The translations under genes were made by a program, and so were the position numbers. The notes beneath the pieces were generated by a model. The model had not been told where the DNA came from, ran no database searches, and worked only from the letters and a program-made list of their open reading frames with translations. From contig NC_073695.1 in NCBI RefSeq assembly GCF_029784165.1, forward strand, positions 234,285,844-234,349,843: DNA of 64,000 nucleotides, given 5' to 3'. This document shows positions 11,401 through 23,400 of the stretch, one piece after another. Source of the DNA: Wyeomyia smithii. Its lineage: Eukaryota; Arthropoda; Insecta; Diptera; Culicidae. Within the stretch, counting starts at the first letter, position 1; every line of letters starts with the position of its first letter.

Positions 11401-14400
11401 TTCAATGCATATAAAAATTGCTACACACTTGAATAAAAACCCAAACTGCTTATTTTCTCGAACAGAAAGGTTTATAATCCCCATCATGTTCTTGACTTTT
11501 CCATAGTCTAGCATCAATGAATTACAAAGGGTACTGCCTTATTCCATTACTTGACAATCTAATTTTGATGGCAATGCCATGACATTACAGAACTTATTGT
11601 ACATGTAACTATAAAGTAACGTTCATAATCAACTGACAGTGGTTTGGCTAACTTTAAATTTCATTTACATGCTTGATATCTTTGATTGAGACATAAGTCT
11701 TTCTTACATCTTAAAATTGACTGCCGTCCTTTATTACGTGTTAGGGGGTTTTTGCCGATGCACCTGCATCAGAACCTAGATTGCCCCTCATGGCAAGTCC
11801 GTCCCAATTGCATTTTCATAAATTTTGACTTTATTGGTTGAATCATCACCTTTTTACATCTACTTTCGATAGAACAGATAATTTTGAATACTTTGTTCTG
11901 AGGAACTATGAAAAAAATAGCAAGTTGGTTTGTCCCATAGCAAAAATGATCGCAAGTCGGTCCCATAGAACAAATCATCAGAATCATCAGTCCCACAGTC
12001 AAAAATAATTATGAAGCATGTTATGTTTAACATAGTTCCTGGTCTTCAGGGTTAGTATTTGATGTACCAGTTGACCAATAAAATTCAATAGGCGGTTCGA
12101 TCGAATTTTACTATAGTTTCGCATTAAAAACCGGAAAAATAGAACATTTCGTTTCCTATAAGGGAAACCTGATTTCTAGAATCTGTTGAAATCGTTTGTT
12201 GTTGTGCCGATATCTTGTTATAGGTAATCACGAGAGAACAAAGCTAATTACATATTTGTGTATTTGAGGATGGGATAAAAATTAAAACCTTATTGTTTGG
12301 CAGTTGATTAGAAATGTCTTTGTATTTTTAGAATTATACAAAGAAAAAATACAAAAATTTATCAATGCTAAGTTTTTACTGGAAGACTCTCGACGTTTAT
12401 AACTGGAAGATTGCTTTCAGTCTCCTTTTCATGATCGTGCGCTTATTTATGACCGTGTGGATCTCGCTGTTTTCTTCAAGCAAAAAATTCCACCAGTTGT
12501 TTCTTTTATCTATTTTTTTTTTTTGAATGAACAGCATTTCTGCCATCGCCGTTAGGTGTCCCACTGTACTGGTAATTAGAGCATCCAATCAATATAAAAT
12601 AATACTACCCTCGTATTTTATCCATGTTGGGCCGTGGATGACAATTGAGAAACGCTGGTTTATTTTTTAAAGAACGTGTCAACAGTATACTTCAATACGA
12701 ATACCTCTGCACGCTTCTTAGCCTTTTCACAACGTAGTAAAAATAATAAAGAGTAATACATAGAAGGGTAGCCTCCCCAGCTGGTCTCGAGGTACGATGC
12801 TGGCCTAACAAGCCAGTCGTCGTAGGTTCGAGTCTTGTCTCGGGAGAGACTGTTAGTGTCAGTAGGATCGTAGCGCTAGCCCCGCAATTGTCCTGTACAC
12901 TTAACGGTTGGCTGCGAAGTCTGTGTATAGTATAAACAGAAGGTCATGTTCTGAATCGGAATGTAGCACCAAGGCTTTGCTCTAGCTCTCTCCCACACGG
13001 TTGTGATATCGGGTTCGATTCCCGATCGAGTCGAGGATCTTTTCGAGCTGGAAATTTTCTCGACTCAGCACTGGGGCACGGTGTATCGTTGTACTTATCC
13101 TACACATGCAAAATGTGCCAAAAAACAATATCGATAACGAAATCTCTCAACTAATCTAGTTGATCGAGACCGCTATTAGCCCCAAGGCTAAGCGTGCGAT
13201 ATTGTTGTACATAGAAGGGTCTTTGTTATATTGGTTTCCCTGCCTAATGCGTGAAAGCTGTCCGCCGCCGTCATACATTGACCGCTTTCGAAAAATTTTA
13301 GAACAAGTTCCTTCACCTGAACTGATTTAAAATTTAATCATAGAATTAGATGAAGAAACAAGTGGACAAGTTCTACAAACACATTGTAATACATTTCTCA
13401 CTTCAAAATCGTTTAATGATTCTGTGGAAGCACGCGAGAAGGTGATCGTCCAGTAGCTGATTTGTTTCAAATGCAAGCTATCACCGCACCGTAATCTCTT
13501 TGCAGTAGTTTGCTTTTCATAACCAGTCGTAGGTGGCTATGGGACTGGTTTGCTATCATTCTGGCTAGGCATCAAAAAAGTAATCGCATATGGGTCCCAG
13601 TTTATGGTTTGCAACATAATTTAATCAAATTTATTGGTGTTTATGAACGGGTTATAACGCTAAAGTATTTAATTGACATTGCAGTAAGAATTTCTGTTGA
13701 TGGACTTGTTTAAACCAGCATAAGAGTGCAATATTGCTCCCAAAGCGTTGCGATTTTTAATTGCTGTTTTCTCATCAGCACGAAAACGCAAATGGGACGG
13801 ACTTGCCATGAGCGGCAGTATAGCCATGTGCTGATTTAACACGTGTGCCGAATATAAGTTGAAACGCAGTTAGCTTTGATTTCCTCACGACTGGTTTCAT
13901 ACCAGCCTAGTCAGCCTATAGGATAGAGAGAAGACATAGAACTCACCGTTATGGTAACTGTCACACCAAAACGGCGGGTTACCCCGCCAAAATAAGCTTC
14001 GCGAAGTTATTTTGCGTGACTTTTTCAATATTATATGTTTAGGGACCCAAACACATCTCACGTAACAGGAATGAAACCGTGTGGCAGTGAAGCGTATATC
14101 AAACATGTTTAAATTTGATATGTGTTAGAGTCACATTCCGATTCGGAACTTGACCTTCTGTTTACTATACACAGACTTCGCAGCCAACCGTTAAGTATAC
14201 AGGACAATTGCAGGGCTAGCGCTACGATCCTACTAACACTAACAGTCTCTCCCGAGTCAAGACTCGAACCTAGGATGAATGACTTGTTAGGCCAGCATCG
14301 AACCTCGAGAGCTGGGATTCGAAAAACATTACCATCCTTTTTTTTTAAATTGTACTTGCATACAAGTTGTTACGTAAACTAGCAGTCCCTTTTTTCATCG

Positions 14401-17400
14401 CAACTTGATTGCAATACTTTGCGTCAAAGCTTTCGAAACTTTAAAGGCCTTCCAGCCGTTTTGGTGTGAGCTTAATGGAAGTGAGTGTCACGGCGTCTCT
14501 CTTTTCTATAGGCTTTCTATACCAGCCGAGAGGAGGTGAGTGGAGGACTAAAAGCAAAGGTAGCTTGTAGTCAGAACAGGAGTGTTTGCGTTGCTACAGG
14601 CGAAAAAATAACAAACTTTAGTGTACCTCAGGTTCAGAGTTTGCTTGGGAAAAAGACAATTTGAGTAACTTCCGTTTGTCGTGCGCGTGACTGAAAGACA
14701 AGCAAACTATATATATTCCGATTGCGTGTAAAAAAACTTATTTTCAATTGTTAAACCCCTTGAAAATGATTTCACCCAGAAATATGCAACAGGTTCGAAA
14801 CAATGTAGGAGCGCCTAATATTATAATAAAATAGGTTGAAGAAGACTCGTGCCGAACCTCGTTCCGCCTGCCAATAGAAGAGAATTATTATACGTTTCTC
14901 TGCTCGGGTTTGTTATCAGAGGGACCTATTTCGTTAAGAGGAAATCATCAAGGGTGCTGTAGAACTCGGCGTAAAGAACGAGCATGTAGGGGAGAGCCTC
15001 CGAATATACGTAGTACTAGACACTACATTTTCTCTGATGGTTTTATGACTACGAATCTCCTGAATTTTTCCTCTTGTTGTATTAACGAATTGGAATTTGA
15101 AGCAGAAGTTAACGAGATACCTATAAGCTGTAAGCTGCTTTCGACAGTATTAATCACTTAACGCTGCTGGACAAGATTTTGCTTCGCGACAGTTGATTAA
15201 ATGACTATGTTCATAGTTGTGCGATAGAGTTATGGAAGTAAACAGTAATCGCCTCCTTTCACCAATATACCGGGTGTACCTCAGAGCAGTAATTAGGGAC
15301 CATTGTTATTTATTTTATTTTTCAATGGAACTTCTTTTGCACATGGAGTTGGCTGCAGGCTGTTTTATGCTGACGATCTTAAAATATTTTTGACGATTCA
15401 TTGCATCGAGGATTGTTTACGTCTCCAGAATAAGTTAAATTCGTTTGTGTAAATTAAATTATTCGACAGTTAGTATTGCAAAATGCGTCGTGATAACCTC
15501 ATCGCATAAAATCGCCCAAAATAAATCGGTCCATGGCTGCTGTTCGCCTGCTCAGCAGTCTGCGTAGTGTCAGTAGGTCATCTTCCACCTGATCGATCCA
15601 CCTTTCCCCCCGTTGTGCACCTCTCCGTCCCGTTCCTGATGGATTGGTTTCAAGAACCATCTTTATCAGGCTGTCGTCCGACATTTTTATGACACACCCA
15701 GCCCACTACAGCCTGCCAACTGGAGTGAACGACAGAGCTCATCCAGTTCGTGATTCATTCGCTTTCTTCATCGACCGCCTCGGTTTCATCCACACCAACT
15801 TGAACTAGAGGTCTGCTCTTGAAGCTCTTCTTTTCTTGTACTTGTCTTCGATGCAGCGATGACCGAGTTAAACCGACTTTTGGAATATCTCGCCACTCGT
15901 ATTCCCGTTTTTCTAATCACATCTTCCAGAGCAATATTAAGGGGTTATATACCTTTTTAGTTTTCAAAAAACCGGAAATTTATTTATTACATTATCTTCA
16001 AATACAACATCTTGAGAACATTTCCACAAATTTTCATAAAGATCTGAGCAATAGGAAGAAAGTTAGAGCGATTTGCAACGTGCCTCGCCACGGCCGCATA
16101 AGCTTAACTTGAAACTTTACACGCGATTATCTCGGAATAGTTTTTTACGGAAAATGACTTTGCCGTGATCCTTATTGCGGGAAAACTACTGAACCGATTT
16201 CCTTCATCTTTTTTTTTTTTTATTTTCGTTATAAAATTCGCCGGTCCTTGAACGATCGCTTTTTGAAACACACAGTTACATTTTGCCGCAAAAAAATTTT
16301 TAATGCATTTTTTTGCGCTCAAAACGTGCATTTTTTGGGAAAAACGTTCCCGTTTGCACTGAAAACAAAATACCCATAAAAGCGATCGTTCAAGGACCCG
16401 GCACACTTCTAAACTACTGAAATAATATGAGTTTTTTGATTTCGGTTGATCCGCTGAGTCTCTATCAGGATCACCGCAAGCCTCTGCAAAAAAATAGCGT
16501 TTCGGGGAAACGGCCATTACTCCAGTAATAATTGGTATATCTCAAAATCAAACGTATTTTCTTGTTGTTGACAAACTGTACTCTCAGAAAAATACCACTG
16601 TGATGCAATGAAAGTGGTGCTATGCACTTAAAAATAAATTCAAACTTCCCTCATTTTTCTCGACCAAAAAGGTATATAACCCCTTAAACAGTAGGCAAGG
16701 CAGACCATCACCTCTTTGACCTCCGATACTCGAACTACACACATTACTGGATCCAACGTCGTTTTGACCATTCAGGTTAGTTTGTCCGGAAATCCGTAGT
16801 CGTGCATAACTTGCCATAGCTGGTCTTGATCGACACAATCACCGATTTGAAATTGATGAATAGATAATCTGTGGGCACTTTGCATAACCTGCCGTACCGC
16901 GAATATCTGATTCGTGGTGGTGCTGGTCCCCAAGGATCCCGCCGGGTAGTACTCTATGAACTGCTTCCCAAATGGTGATAGTCGACGATGGAGTATTATA
17001 TATACCTTGAAGGCAGCATTCAGAAGAGTGATTGCCCGGTAATTGCAGCACAGAACAGATATGCAACCTCGAACAAAACGCTGCAGTAGATCGGTGCCCA
17101 CGCTTCCGCATTCATTTTTTGCTGTTCTATCCTACATCAATTTCACAATGCATCGTTCGAGCAGTTCGCTCCAATAGTTTGAACATGCAACAAATATCTA
17201 TTTTTTTGCTTCAACGACCAGACAAAAAAGTGATCTTAAATTTATCAAAATCATGTTAAGACAGGGCCACATTTAATAAGATGTTTTAAGTGAAAGTTCA
17301 GTAACAATTCGCCATCGAAATAGTTTTTTGTTAAGAAGAAGTCACTCTAGGGTATTACAGAATTCAGCGTATAGGAAGGGTAAGTGGTGAGATGCTTGAG

Positions 17401-20400
17401 AATAAATCCATGCTTAAGTCCTTTTTGACATCGAATAGCCTGATTCTACTAAGATACGAACCCACGACCATCTACTTGACAAAGCGGCCTCTGTAACCTT
17501 GCGGCTATGCAGCTCCCCGCTATAATCGGTTTTCAACTCGAGCAACAATAAAATTCATTGACGAAATATGTGTATGAAAAACGTTGCACGTCTGCAGATG
17601 GTACTGTATGGTTGTTATAAAAATGACACTCTCGCTATAGATCATTGCACGATGACGTCACAAAAAAAGAAGAAGACAGAGATTTGACAGTTGTCGCGGG
17701 TTTGTTTATCTTTGTCGTATTCGTATCTTCCGTTTTTACTCCTATCACTAAACAGTGAATGGAAAAATTCTAACACCTTGTAAACAAACCCGTGGGAAGT
17801 GTCAGAAAAGTGAGGTTTTTTTTCGTGTGCAATGATCTATACTAGGGAGGCTATATACCAGAGAGACGCAGAGACACTCACCGGTAAGGCAACTGTCAAC
17901 ATTAAAACGGATAACGGCAATGCAAAATTATACAGCTAGCCCGTTTTGATGTTGACAGTTGCCTTAACGGTGAGTGTCTTGGCGTCTCTTTGGTATACAG
18001 GCTGACTAATCTATACCAGTACCTCGACGAAACAGCGGCGAGAGCTCGCACAGTCTTTTTGCCATTTGGTTTTTTATGAGAACAAGAGGGACCGAAATAA
18101 TTCTCCGTCGTAAGCTGGTATGAATGGTATAAGTGTAATGAAATTTTGAGTGTGAAATTCTTCCCTCTCACCGCTTGATGTCGATACTTGAATTAAAGAG
18201 ATATGGGCTCGTTTCTAGTTCTTAAGTTGCATATCTTTTCTGTGCCTCTAGGCAGTGTTTCTCCAGCGTCGGCAGGGATCCTGTTGTCTTCTGTCAGTGC
18301 ACCAAGATCAATCGCTTTACCGTCCTCGAGCTCTACTCTGTTCTGTTGTTTGTATTGGTACACACTGGTACGATATTGCATCATCTTCGCCCTTGATGCG
18401 TTCTGTTTGCATCGTTTGCATGCGCCGTCAAACCAGTCGTTTCTATGATCCGGAGCCTTTGTACCTGGTAGCTCTACAGCAATGCTAACAATGGCGGATT
18501 GGATGCCCCTTCAGTCATCTTCAAGAGTAGTTGGGCCAAGCTGCTTTTCAGTGGAAAGCGCTGCCTTCCGCTGCTGCGCGTATTCCTGTGCAATCCCGGC
18601 GTCCCGCGGTTGCTCGATATTTGTCGCGACGTTCGACATCATTTTTTTACTGTGTTGGACTCATCAATCCTCACTACGACCAGAGACATTTGGTCCATTG
18701 TGATACTGTACAGCTTCGTAGCCGCAAGGTTACAGAGTCCGCTTTAACAAGCGAGTGGTGATAGGTTCGAATCTCAGTAGAACCAGGCCGTTCGTTGGCA
18801 AAAGGACTTTAAGTATGAGTTTATTCTCAGGCTCTTTCACACAAAAGTTTTCTCCAGACTTAATAACCACTGATCTAAAGCTTCGATGATATCATAGACC
18901 ATAGGACGTTATACGCTATTAGAGTGATAGTTTGCAGGAGGATATGAAAATTCTGAAGGAGAAGACAAAAAGCATTACGAAACGGAGCAGATTACTTCGC
19001 AATAAGTAACACTGCAGAAGGGAAACAACAAAATGTGCGAACAGCAAAAAACGTCCGGTCAATGCCACAAACGGTCAAAGGTCGCAAAGCGGTCCATACG
19101 AAAAAATGTGATACTGCCCGGGTTTTTTCTGTACTCCGCACTACATATTATTGGCAGTATCACTATTAAAGTAAGTGATACGCTTATCATTTATATCCGT
19201 GCTTATGTGTGTGTGTATGTGTGTGTTTTACCCTTCTGTTTTAAGCTTACTGCTCTACTATACCGAGCTTCTTTCCAACTACCAATATCGCCTAATTACA
19301 ATCCACAGAAGAAGGTTCTTGACATGATTTAATCTGATTCATTCGAGGAGAACAAATTCAAAAATTGCAAACCAAAAGACCCTCTCAACACTTTAATCGA
19401 AGAGCTCGTGATAGATTGGGATAACACAAATCTGATAAAATGTGTTAGAAAACCATCACATTTGAACGCTTGGGAATCAATGTTCATCGGGCCTGCTGAA
19501 AGGCCAATGATGAACGAAGATGAGGTTCCAATAACATCTTCCCTATTCCAACTGACGAAACAGAAGTTTTTTTTTTTTTAAATTTTTTTATTTTTTTATT
19601 TTTTTAATTTTTTTTTTTTTAAAAACAGAAACAGAAGTTAGTGAGATATTAAATCGTAGGTCAGCAATAGTAGTACCGAAGAAAATAATAGTGTCGAAAG
19701 AAGCACAATAGATAGTTGTAGGGCAGAGTGGGGCTAGTTGGTCAATGGGGATATCTTCGAATATGCGCATCAAAAAAAACGTGTTATATGGGTAATACGT
19801 GGCAAATAAATCAAAGAAACTGAATGACGAAATGTAGTGCAGTTTTATTTACGATGCGTGAAGAATACAGATTGAAGCCAAATTACTACATCTGGTTCAA
19901 TGCAGAATAAAAGTCTCTATTATTATTTTCGCTAAACTGTGTAATGCAAACTTTAGCCAAATTTTTACATATTTTACATTATCAATTAACTCGAATAACA
20001 AAGTATATGCAATTTCAGGTACGGTGCATTTCGTGTAGCAAATTAAAACCAAGCGAGAACACCATGTGCTCTGTTTTACAAATTGATCTATATGAAACTA
20101 GAAACAATGAATTTGATTACTTTTTGAATTTTTTTTCATTATAAACTTTCGAAATAAAAATGGTCAATTTACCCCACACTCTGACTAAGTTACCCCATTT
20201 ATTCGGGTAGTTGGCCAATAGGGTGTTTTAGGGGTATTATATTATTTTTTCTGTTGATAAGAAATTTCAAAAGAAATACATATTCCACTGACTTTTCTTA
20301 ATTTAAACAGCAAAACTATTGAAAAAATCGATTTCGAGTTTTAACAACTGTAAGTGGTTTTAAGACATACCTTACCGTCAAGAAATCATGACACAGGGAG

Positions 20401-23400
20401 GCCAGGTAATTTTTCAAATATCTTCACACTCCACCAAAACAATGTATAGGATACTGTAAACACGGTCCCCGTTGAAAGTTTACAAAACTTCCAGTGACAT
20501 ATTAAATCGAGTGCAGTTAATCAACCGACTATTAGGCTTCCACTTATTCACACGCGCTCAAATGTTTTCAATATTAAGACATGTCTTCACATCTGGCATC
20601 CCTGTCATGACACGTAAACCAGGGTTATATTTTCCACAAGCCAGCAGCGGAAATGTCACTTTGCTTACTATCAGGGTTATATTCCCCAAAAGCCAGCAAC
20701 AGCAATGTCAAATATAATTTTTCAATTTTAAAATCAAAGACAACTCGTAGAGATCTTAGACAAATTACGTAATGCCTACCGAAAGGTCGGTTATTAGGAA
20801 AAAGCAGGTATTTTTTCAAATTAAAACCCCCTATTTGATGTCCACTCAGAAAAACATGAAATATTCCTAAACTGCAAACTATGTTGAGTAGTTCATTTTT
20901 AGTAGAAGCTATGGGCTCAACACAACATTATCACGTAATGAATTTTGGCAAAAATATTATAAAAAGTTACAAAACATTTTTATCCAAAATGTCCAACTAG
21001 CCTCACTCTACCCTATTCAGGAAACTCCTTCTCTCGTGTAATCAGTGTTGCTAACAGCTGATAAATTTTGCGACCTACTATTTGAAAACTACTAGGTATA
21101 TATAATTTTACTTCATCTTTATGAGTTCTGTGAAAAGTATCATGTTTTGAATTGATAAATGGTTTATCAATTATTTGTGTCAAATCAAATTAAAAATTCA
21201 AATGATAGCATTTTTTCAAAACTGTTATATTCATACTTATATACTTATATAAGTGAAAAATAATACTTTGACTGGAAATAGGATTGCCCAGAAAACGAAA
21301 TTCCGAAAAGCAAACGACCCAAACAATTTCATTCATATCTGAAAGCGTTATCGCAAACCAGCTGAGGAGCAAACTGGTATGGAAATGTTTATACGAGCAT
21401 CGCCGGTAAAACAAATGTCTGCTTCAAGACAGCTGAGCAGTTGACATTCACCCAACTAACTGGTGCACACAGGTACGACCCAAGAATCGGCAATCTGATA
21501 AGATGTTTACCGTGAGAGCTGGTTGTAGTAATTCACGATATGACTAGGCACTTTACCGTATATCCGTTTACCGCACCTAGCTGCAGCAGTGTTTCTGGAT
21601 GCTGCAAGTGACTGGAGTCACTAACGTATTGAAGTCTGGAACGGCGATCTTGAACTACTTTAATAAATAGTAAATGTGCACCCTATTGGACAACCTAACG
21701 AAAGCTGTCGATAGGTTAGCACTGCAGGAAAATAAACAAAACACGACCACGTGCAGATGATAACTGCACCAGAATAATTTATGGTGCTCTTATCCAAGTA
21801 GATTATTTTTTTCACTGACGACTTGAGCACGGATAACGTCTAGCACTGTTATCCTTCGTTAAAGGTCAACTCATGACATAGGGTAGGAGCGCCAGTTTAA
21901 TATCGAAGAAAAATTACTAAACATGATAAATGCTATTTGCTTTCGGATAATCAATCATTAAACATAAATGTTCATAATTATTTTGCTAAAAAATTAAAGT
22001 TTTTTAGGCCCTACCTCCATTTCATACGAGTTCTTATCATTTTATTAGTGGACATGCTATTTTGAAATCGCTGGTAGGAACCAGTTAATAACAATATAAG
22101 TTTGAAAATAACGTGCTTGGAATTGAAATTGAATTATCCATTCATAAACTGTTAAATTGTGGTGTTTTTATCGAACTAAACATTTTATCAGTATTGCCAC
22201 AATCGGTACAAAATAATTTGAAGTTCCCCATTTGGCAACATGCGAATGGATCATAGCACGCGTGGGAAACACCAGTTATCGTCATATCAAAACGAAAGTA
22301 AACAAACCATCGGCAAACGTTTTTTCGGAGTATTTAGTGCTTTCGTAGTGATTTCTGTTTGATTTAGGGACAGCATTATCATTTCAGGTTGGTAACTAGC
22401 TAAAATTTTAGTTGTAAAAGTTGCAATAAGCGTTTGATTTTAGCTATAACATCAGCTAGCGCGCGAGTGTCCGAGATGGATCTTCGTGGTTGGTTTGGTT
22501 TTACCAGAAGCTTTCTTACGAAAAATGACTTGCTCCATAGATAGAGCATTCCTAACAAAGTATGAAATGGGGATGGGACATCATTTTACCTACATCCCAA
22601 GTCCAAGGAGGTCATAGCACAGACCGGGTCTCGCAACGTCTACGAGGTTGAACAAGCACCAGAAAAGCAAACGGCGACAAAATTATAAATTTTACAAATT
22701 CGAGAACAAAAACTTCTTCAAGGATTGTACATGGAATTCAACCAATCTGCGAGCTCACCGCTTCCCGTCCTTGAAAGTTTGCTTTTGGATTCTGCATTCT
22801 AATAGAGGCAGTCAGCAAGCCAAAGCTGGAGCATACTCGACGGTTGTCAATTTTTTTTAAAAGGCACCAGCTCCGCCGCGTCGCAAAGCCCCGTAATTGT
22901 TCAAAGTGATCTTTCCCTGTTCTTACAGATTTACAGCAAAGAAAAGATTTGATGAAATACGTGAAAAGGATAAGTAAAGGTTATAGAAGCTCGAAGAAAC
23001 AAAAAGCTCATGAACGCGTGGCGATGAAATTAAAACGCGAGGAAATGAAAGAGGCCAAAGCAGAAGAGTCTGATAGTAAAAAAGCCGAAAAAGCAAGCTC
23101 CAAAACTAAAACGAAAAACTAAGCCGTAGTTTTGATGTGATTACTTCTTGTTACCAGATTTTGTATAACTTGTGATATATACCCCGATGAATTTTAATCC
23201 TTGAGTGTCAGGTTCTTGTTTGGGACCAAATTGATTAGCTGCTTAATATAAACATAATTGTTAGGGGATTTCTAATGAGATAAGAGGTCAGACCACAGTT
23301 CATGTTTCACTGTTCTAATTTAGTATAGAAATACATCTTGCATAGGAGAGGTCGTCTGTGCGTATTTACTTTAAACAATCTAACGTGGTTTGTAAGCCAT

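Larger units (their letters stand above)
15499..18650 (-). pseudogene. RTE-like non-LTR retrotransposon remnant, split by insertions
   Basis: Minus-strand pieces occur in the right order. The linker after the endonuclease (HRNDWFDGACKR) is at about 18,190-18,650. RT blocks CNYRAITLLNAAFKV, TTTNQIFAVRQVM and GQRGDGLPCLL are at about 16,690-17,140. The C-terminal tail SDDSLIKMVLETNPSGTGRR is at about 15,499-15,684. The YADD region is lost. A TTAA MITE (15,941-16,683) splits the RT inside its LLFN motif, and a CTA MITE and a SINE lie in the 17.1-18.2 kb gap. Stops and deletions make it dead. The strong RTE signature is the LLN-AFK and QGDGLxCLLFN pattern. Confidence 0.75.

Noticed and set aside
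12770..12860. tRNA-Val-like cloverleaf
   Set aside because: The structure is good, but it is the head of a SINE with target duplications and a second copy, so it is not a tRNA gene.
16104..16517. 137-codon minus-strand open frame
   Set aside because: Lies inside a TTAA-flanked MITE and has no domain signature.
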